A program made the translations under genes and the position numbers. The notes below the pieces were generated by a model that made no database searches, was not told where the DNA came from, and was given only the letters and a program-made list of their open reading frames with translations. From JBCBKZ01 sp039026975 (GTDB taxonomy: Bacteria; Bacteroidota; Bacteroidia; J057), in assembly GCA_039026975.1 (NCBI GenBank), contig JBCCLI010000199.1:1-11551 (forward strand): DNA of 11,551 nt. The letters run 5' to 3'. Shown piece after piece: positions 7,837 to 11,551 of the stretch; within the stretch, counting starts at the first letter, position 1, and each line of letters opens with the position of its first letter.

Positions 7837-8649
7837 ATGGAAAAAAGAACTGCATTCATTACTGGGGCCAGCCGAGGAATAGGCAAGGCTATAGCCCTAA
7901 AACTAGCCGCTGAAGGTCATAATGTGGTGGTGGCAGCCAAAACGACAGAACCCCACCCCAAATTACCAGGTACTATTTTCACAGCAGCAGCAGAAATAGA
8001 AGAAGCTGGAGGAAAAGCGTTAGCCGTGCAGGTGGACATACGCTCAGAAGAAATGGTACTGGATGCCATAGAAAAAACAGTGGAGACCTTTGGAGGTATA
8101 GATATCCTCATCAATAATGCTTCTGCCATCAACTTATCCCCTACGGAAATGGTCCCCATGAAACGCTATGACCTCATGCATTCTATTAATGTACGCGGTA
8201 CATTCATGGTGTCAAAGCACTGTATCCCCTATTTAAAGGAAGGAAAGAATCCACATATTCTCACCTTATCTCCTCCTTTGAACTTAGATCCACACTGGTT
8301 TGGGAGTCACCTGGCCTACACCATGAGTAAGTATGGAATGAGTATGACAGTTTTAGGATTAGCAGATGAACTAAAAAAATATAAAATAGGCGTAAATGCC
8401 CTCTGGCCTGTAACAGCCATAGCTACTGCTGCTGTCAAAAATGTGCTGGGAGGAGATGCACTCATGCAAGCCAGTAGATACCCTTCTATCATGGCTGATG
8501 CTGCTGATATCATCTTCAAAAGAGACAGCGCTGAGTGTACAGGAAACTTCTACACTGATGAACAGGTGCTAAAAGAAGAGGGTATTACTGACTTCTCCTC
8601 TTACGCAGTAAATCCAGAGAAAGAATTAGCTCCCGATTTTTTCTTGTAA
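7837..8649 (+). CDS. HSDL2-like short-chain dehydrogenase/reductase
   Basis: This 270-residue protein is a classical-type SDR oxidoreductase using NAD(P)H. It has the cofactor glycine motif TGASRGIG (9-16), D67 at the end of a beta strand, the NNAS motif (93-96), N118, and the catalytic set S145, Y161 and K165 (YTMSK). The insert after the second strand (KTTEPHPKLPGT, 35-46) and the wording of the catalytic region (LTLSPPLNL) fit the HSDL2-like subgroup (hydroxysteroid dehydrogenase-like protein 2), without the SCP2 sterol-carrier domain found at the C-terminus of the animal protein. The substrate is unknown, perhaps a lipid or acyl compound. The start follows the membrane glycosyltransferase stop by 14 bases; a weak AGGA lies 9 bases before the ATG. 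No clear terminator follows. Confidence 0.92.
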   Translation: MEKRTAFITGASRGIGKAIALKLAAEGHNVVVAAKTTEPHPKLPGTIFTAAAEIEEAGGKALAVQVDIRSEEMVLDAIEKTVETFGGIDILINNASAINLSPTEMVPMKRYDLMHSINVRGTFMVSKHCIPYLKEGKNPHILTLSPPLNLDPHWFGSHLAYTMSKYGMSMTVLGLADELKKYKIGVNALWPVTAIATAAVKNVLGGDALMQASRYPSIMADAADIIFKRDSAECTGNFYTDEQVLKEEGITDFSSYAVNPEKELAPDFFL

Positions 8650-8776
8650 ATTAGGAGGCAACAATTATCAGGGAAACATGTAGGTGTTACTTTTTCTACA
8701 GGCTTATGAACAATTAGAAAGTCTGTCAAGGGTTATCTATCCCTCAATCTAAGGGTAAAAATACGAACTATATCTT

Positions 8777-9661
8777 ATGGCAATACAGCAAATTTGGACA
8801 GGTTCAGCGCAGTATCTGTGTGATCCTGAACTGGCACAAGCATTTCATATGGCAAGAGTACTAGGAATGCCCTTACTCATAGAAGGGGAACCTGGAACTG
8901 GAAAAACAGAGCTTCCTATACAGTTTGCCCAAAGTATGGATTTATCCTTATTCACCTATCCCGTAGGATCAAAGAGTACAGTAGATCAATTTGTAGCCAA
9001 GTTTGATCATGTGAAGTATTTACGGGATTCTCAGACAGAAATCCTGAATGCGCAGCGTACAGAAAAAGGGCTAGACCCACTAAGTCTTGGAGGTAGAAGT
9101 ACAGAAAACCTAGATGATTATGTGATGCTGGGACCTGGTGCAAAGTCGTTTTCCCATGCTAACTCTGTGTTGTTAATAGATGAGATAGATAAGGCGCCCA
9201 GGGAATTTCCTAATGACCTGCTATTCGCCTTAAGCCACAGGAAATTCTTCCTGCCAGAATCAGGCAAGGTCATAGAAACTACAGAGTCAGACATGCCCGC
9301 CATAGTCATTACGAGTAATAGAGAACAGGAACTCCCTACTGCCTTTAAAGGAAGATGTATCTACCACTACATTAGCTTTCCTGAGCCTGATATGATGAAG
9401 CAGATACTAGCCAAACACTATCCGGAAGCTAATGAAGACTTGGTAGGAAGATGTATGGAGCTTTTCTACCAGCTAAGGAAACTGGGACTGGAAAGAGCAC
9501 CTTCTACCAGAGAGCTCCTCCAATGGCTATCTTACCTACAGCATCTGGATATAGAAGCTGCTATGGAAAAGATTGACAAAAAAGAAGGAATGGGTGCTCT
9601 CGTAAAAACACAGGCTGACCTCAAGCGTATCATGCAATTAAAAAATCTCCCCCATGTTTGA
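8777..9661 (+). CDS. MoxR-type AAA+ ATPase
   Basis: The 294-residue product is an AAA+ ATPase of the MoxR group. Walker A is GEPGTGKT (37-44, K43), Walker B is VLLIDEIDKA (131-140, D135 and E136), sensor 1 is in VITSN (N181), the arginine finger is probably R193 in FKGRC, and sensor 2 is probably R245 in APSTRELL. MoxR ATPases form rings that remodel or load metal cofactors into client proteins together with VWA partners. The stop overlaps by 8 bases the start of the VWA gene next door, so the two are translationally coupled. A 127-base gap (8650-8776) separates it from the dehydrogenase; I found no convincing promoter there. The client is not obvious from the window. Confidence 0.93.
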   Translation: MAIQQIWTGSAQYLCDPELAQAFHMARVLGMPLLIEGEPGTGKTELPIQFAQSMDLSLFTYPVGSKSTVDQFVAKFDHVKYLRDSQTEILNAQRTEKGLDPLSLGGRSTENLDDYVMLGPGAKSFSHANSVLLIDEIDKAPREFPNDLLFALSHRKFFLPESGKVIETTESDMPAIVITSNREQELPTAFKGRCIYHYISFPEPDMMKQILAKHYPEANEDLVGRCMELFYQLRKLGLERAPSTRELLQWLSYLQHLDIEAAMEKIDKKEGMGALVKTQADLKRIMQLKNLPHV

Positions 9662-10985
9662 GAGCCTGCCAGATACCTTCCGTAAACATGGCCTTCAGGC
9701 TGATGTGCGTACGCTTATGCTCCTGCGGACTTGTATGGAAAAAGAACTTGCCAGGACACTAGGAGATCTATTCTTTGTCCTGAAGGGACTTATTACCACT
9801 AGTCCTAAAGAGTATGGGCCGTTCACTAAAGCTTTCTATGAATATTTCTTATCCATAGACATTAAAACAGGTGAACAACTAGATCATGCCATACTTAGGT
9901 CTGAGACATTCAAAACCTGGCGGGATAAAAAATGGGAGTTTGATGATCCTGAGGATCTTCCTGATGTACGAGAACAGGTGGACATGTTTCTCAATGAAGT
10001 ACATACCACTACTTATGACATTCAGAAATTTCTCTCAGGAAAGGACATTCTCAAAGATGATGACCCCAAAATGAAGGATGATGATTCTGGAAGAGAGGAT
10101 AATATGCCAGCGCATCTAGATAGAATGGCTGACTACAGGGATATTCCCTTAGAAGAATTATTAAGAAGAATGGAGGAAGTAGCCAAACAACAGAAACGTA
10201 ATCACAGAGGAGGCCAGCATTGGATAGGGCAGGGAGGAATCTCCCCCTACGGTAATCAGGGTGCGGCGGCTGGTGGAGTAAGAGTAGGAGGATCTGGAGG
10301 AGGAAAAATGGCCAGAAGGGTGGTGGGAGATAAAAATTATTACCCCGTAGATAGAAAGAGAATCCTGAAAGATGATACCATAGACATAGCCTTGGCCTCT
10401 TTGAAAGGGATAGAGGAAGAAAGTACAGATATCATTCTGGATATCCCCAAAACCATCAAAGAAGGAGTGAAGCAGGGAGGCTTATTCTTGCCCATAGAGA
10501 AGGAAAAGAAAGAGCAGAAAATTCAGGTGATTCTCCTGATAGATAATGGAGGATGGTCCATGACGCCTTACATACAGGCTGTGACTAAACTTTTTTCAAA
10601 AATGAAAAGGCGCTTCGCTCACGACCTGAAGACCTACTACTACCACAATACCATTTACGGCGGAGCCTATACAGATGAACAGCGCTTCAAGTACATCTCC
10701 ATAGAGAAGCTGTTAAACTTTGACAAAAAACACTGCGTTTTTGTCATTGGGGACGCAGACATGGCACCCTATGAGTTAAGTGAAGGTAGCTTGGCTGATT
10801 GGCGTAGACTCAAGAATAGATACCAAAAAATGGTCTGGATGAATCCTATGCGAGAAAGTCTATGGCGTACCGGGATTACGCTCAACATCCTCAGGCAAAC
10901 CGTCCCTATGTTCATGCTCAGTCCGGAGGGAATAGAAAAGGCCGTGGCACACATAAATGGAAGAGGCGAAGTAGATGTTATGTAA
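9654..10985 (+). CDS. CoxE-like VWA-domain protein, partner of the MoxR ATPase
   Basis: The 443-residue product has a helical N-terminal region (1-130), an acidic linker (131-150), a glycine-rich low-complexity stretch (186-218) and a C-terminal VWA domain of the CoxE-like type (about 288-440). The metal-site motif is ILLIDNGGWSM (293-303), which differs from canonical DxSxS. It is followed by YYYHNTIYGG (328-337), VIGDADMAPYEL (364-375, D367) and MVWMNPMRESLW (393-404), segments typical of this family. Such proteins pair with MoxR ATPases, the VWA part recognising the client. The ATG at 9654 lies in the last codons of the ATPase gene, which fixes both start and coupling. It is soluble, with no signal peptide. 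Client unknown. Confidence 0.9.
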   Translation: MFESLPDTFRKHGLQADVRTLMLLRTCMEKELARTLGDLFFVLKGLITTSPKEYGPFTKAFYEYFLSIDIKTGEQLDHAILRSETFKTWRDKKWEFDDPEDLPDVREQVDMFLNEVHTTTYDIQKFLSGKDILKDDDPKMKDDDSGREDNMPAHLDRMADYRDIPLEELLRRMEEVAKQQKRNHRGGQHWIGQGGISPYGNQGAAAGGVRVGGSGGGKMARRVVGDKNYYPVDRKRILKDDTIDIALASLKGIEEESTDIILDIPKTIKEGVKQGGLFLPIEKEKKEQKIQVILLIDNGGWSMTPYIQAVTKLFSKMKRRFAHDLKTYYYHNTIYGGAYTDEQRFKYISIEKLLNFDKKHCVFVIGDADMAPYELSEGSLADWRRLKNRYQKMVWMNPMRESLWRTGITLNILRQTVPMFMLSPEGIEKAVAHINGRGEVDVM

Positions 10986-11004
10986 AATACTTTAGGTAGA
11001 ATTA

Positions 11005-11027
11005 AGTATAACCTAGACTTTTATACT
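11005..11027 (+). repeat. AT-rich inverted repeat after the VWA gene
   Basis: AGTATAA (11005-11011) and TTATACT (11021-11027) form a perfect 7-bp stem with a 9-base loop, 19 bases after the VWA stop. It could mark the transcript end, but the stem is AT-rich and no T-run follows, so it is a weak terminator candidate or a 3'-end stabilising hairpin. Confidence 0.4.
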
Positions 11028-11112
11028 CCCTTTACCGAGTTAAAAAGTACATAGCTAATATTCAAAATATCAGTAAAAGAACAGGTAAATGGAAAAATCG
11101 TATCTTAGATTA

Positions 11113-11133
11113 TTATCAGTAGATTCTTGATAA
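11113..11133. promoter_or_regulatory. Inverted repeat before the antitoxin gene, candidate operator
   Basis: TTATCA (11113-11118) and TGATAA (11128-11133) form a perfect inverted repeat with 9 bases between, ending 4 bases before the antitoxin ATG. Type II antitoxins commonly repress their own operon through such repeats at the promoter or start. No clear promoter elements were recognised beside it. Confidence 0.35.
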
Positions 11134-11137
11134 GAGC

Positions 11138-11347
11138 ATGAAAAAAATCACATTAGCGGTAAAAGAAAGTAAATTTAAGTTCTTTCTGGAATTAATTCAG
11201 AGTCTTGACTTTGTCCAAATTAATGAGTCTGACGACCTGCAGGAGGAAATTTTTTCTAATGTGGAAGAAGGCTTGAAAGAGTTGGGGCTATATAAAAAGG
11301 GAAAGCTTTCCACAACTTCAGCAGAAAATTTTCTTAATGAGCTTTAG
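11138..11347 (+). CDS. Small antitoxin candidate of a type II toxin-antitoxin pair
   Basis: The 69-residue product begins MKKITLAVKESKFKFFLELI, with a beta strand followed by a helix, then an acidic segment (about 30-46) and a C-terminal tail ending in SAENFLNEL. I do not recognise a named DNA-binding fold, but small proteins with this kind of opening strand and FFLELI-type helix commonly precede RelE/ParE toxins in Bacteroidota. The next gene, a clear toxin-superfamily member, starts 11 bases before this gene's stop. Gene order (antitoxin first), size and overlap are the typical TA layout. The antitoxin would neutralise the toxin by direct binding and may repress the operon. Assignment depends mainly on the neighbour. 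Confidence 0.75.
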   Translation: MKKITLAVKESKFKFFLELIQSLDFVQINESDDLQEEIFSNVEEGLKELGLYKKGKLSTTSAENFLNEL

Positions 11348-11551
11348 TATTCAGGTAACCCCCAACTTCAAAAAAGAAGCCAAAAAGCTGTCTAAAAAGT
11401 ACCCTTCATTTAAAGAAGACCTGAAAATATTCTTCCAATATCTTTCTAAAAATCCCACCTCAGGTACCCATCTCGGCAAACAGATTTATAAGAACAGACT
11501 TGCTATTCGTTCAAAAGGTAAGGGAAAGAGTGGAGGAGCGAGAGTAATAAC
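11337..11551 (+). CDS. RelE/ParE-superfamily toxin (3' end cut by window)
   Basis: An ATG at 11337 opens a frame that runs off the right edge after 71 codons. It starts MSFSIQVTPNFKKEAKKLSK, the usual first strand and lysine-rich helix of RelE/ParE toxins, and continues with helix KEDLKIFFQYLSKNP (26-40), H45-L-G-K and the strands KNRLAIRSKGKGKSGGARVI (52-71), a segment characteristic of this superfamily. Roughly 25-40 residues are probably missing. Members act as mRNA-cleaving ribosome-dependent nucleases or gyrase inhibitors; which applies cannot be told from this fragment. It overlaps the antitoxin gene by 11 bases, so it is translationally coupled. Confidence 0.85.
   Translation, partial: MSFSIQVTPNFKKEAKKLSKKYPSFKEDLKIFFQYLSKNPTSGTHLGKQIYKNRLAIRSKGKGKSGGARVI

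Noticed and set aside
8653..8683. A strong AGGAGG followed by an ATG at 8678
   Set aside because: The ATG is followed directly by TAG, and no other start is at usable spacing, so no gene is supported.
8729..8755. Short complementary elements AGGG, CCCT and AGGG that could form alternative stems upstream of the ATPase gene
   Set aside because: Four-base arms are too short to distinguish from chance, and no terminator or riboswitch-like structure surrounds them.

Overview
The window looks like chromosomal DNA of a member of the Bacteroidota. The clues are a LytS-type sensor kinase with a long extracellular Reg_prop propeller, its LytTR response regulator, start codons mostly without a Shine-Dalgarno sequence, and moderate to low GC. 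The order or genus cannot be resolved by reading alone. There are nine protein genes, two of them cut by the window edges. No rRNA, tRNA, CRISPR array or insertion sequence was seen.

Left half (1-6184, minus strand). In transcription order: a LytTR-type response regulator (6184-5417), an unrecognised 129-residue protein (5263-4874), a large DyP-type heme peroxidase (4871-3123), and a giant LytS-like histidine kinase (from 3075, running off the left edge). Kinase and regulator are the expected two-component pair, but a peroxidase and an unknown protein, separated from each other by only 2 bases, sit between them. This four-gene locus is the most unusual part of the window. The kinase start codon lies inside a hairpin with a 6-T tail that resembles a rho-independent terminator. 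It could separate kinase expression from the peroxidase, or control kinase translation. The regulator's upstream region carries a 15-bp palindrome inside a plausible Bacteroidota-type promoter.

Middle and right (6341-10985, plus strand, divergent from the first block). A GT-C-fold multi-pass membrane glycosyltransferase candidate is followed 14 bases later by an HSDL2-like short-chain dehydrogenase. After a 127-base gap comes a MoxR-type AAA+ ATPase overlapping by 8 bases a CoxE-like VWA-domain protein, a classic ATPase/VWA pair likely to act as a chaperone or maturation machine on an unknown client.

Right edge (11138-11551, plus). A small type II toxin-antitoxin pair: a 69-residue antitoxin candidate overlaps by 11 bases a RelE/ParE-superfamily toxin cut by the window end, with an inverted repeat just upstream that could be its operator.

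Gene-free stretches are all below 300 bases: 5264-5416, 6185-6340, 8650-8776 and 10986-11137. What they hold is described in the entries.
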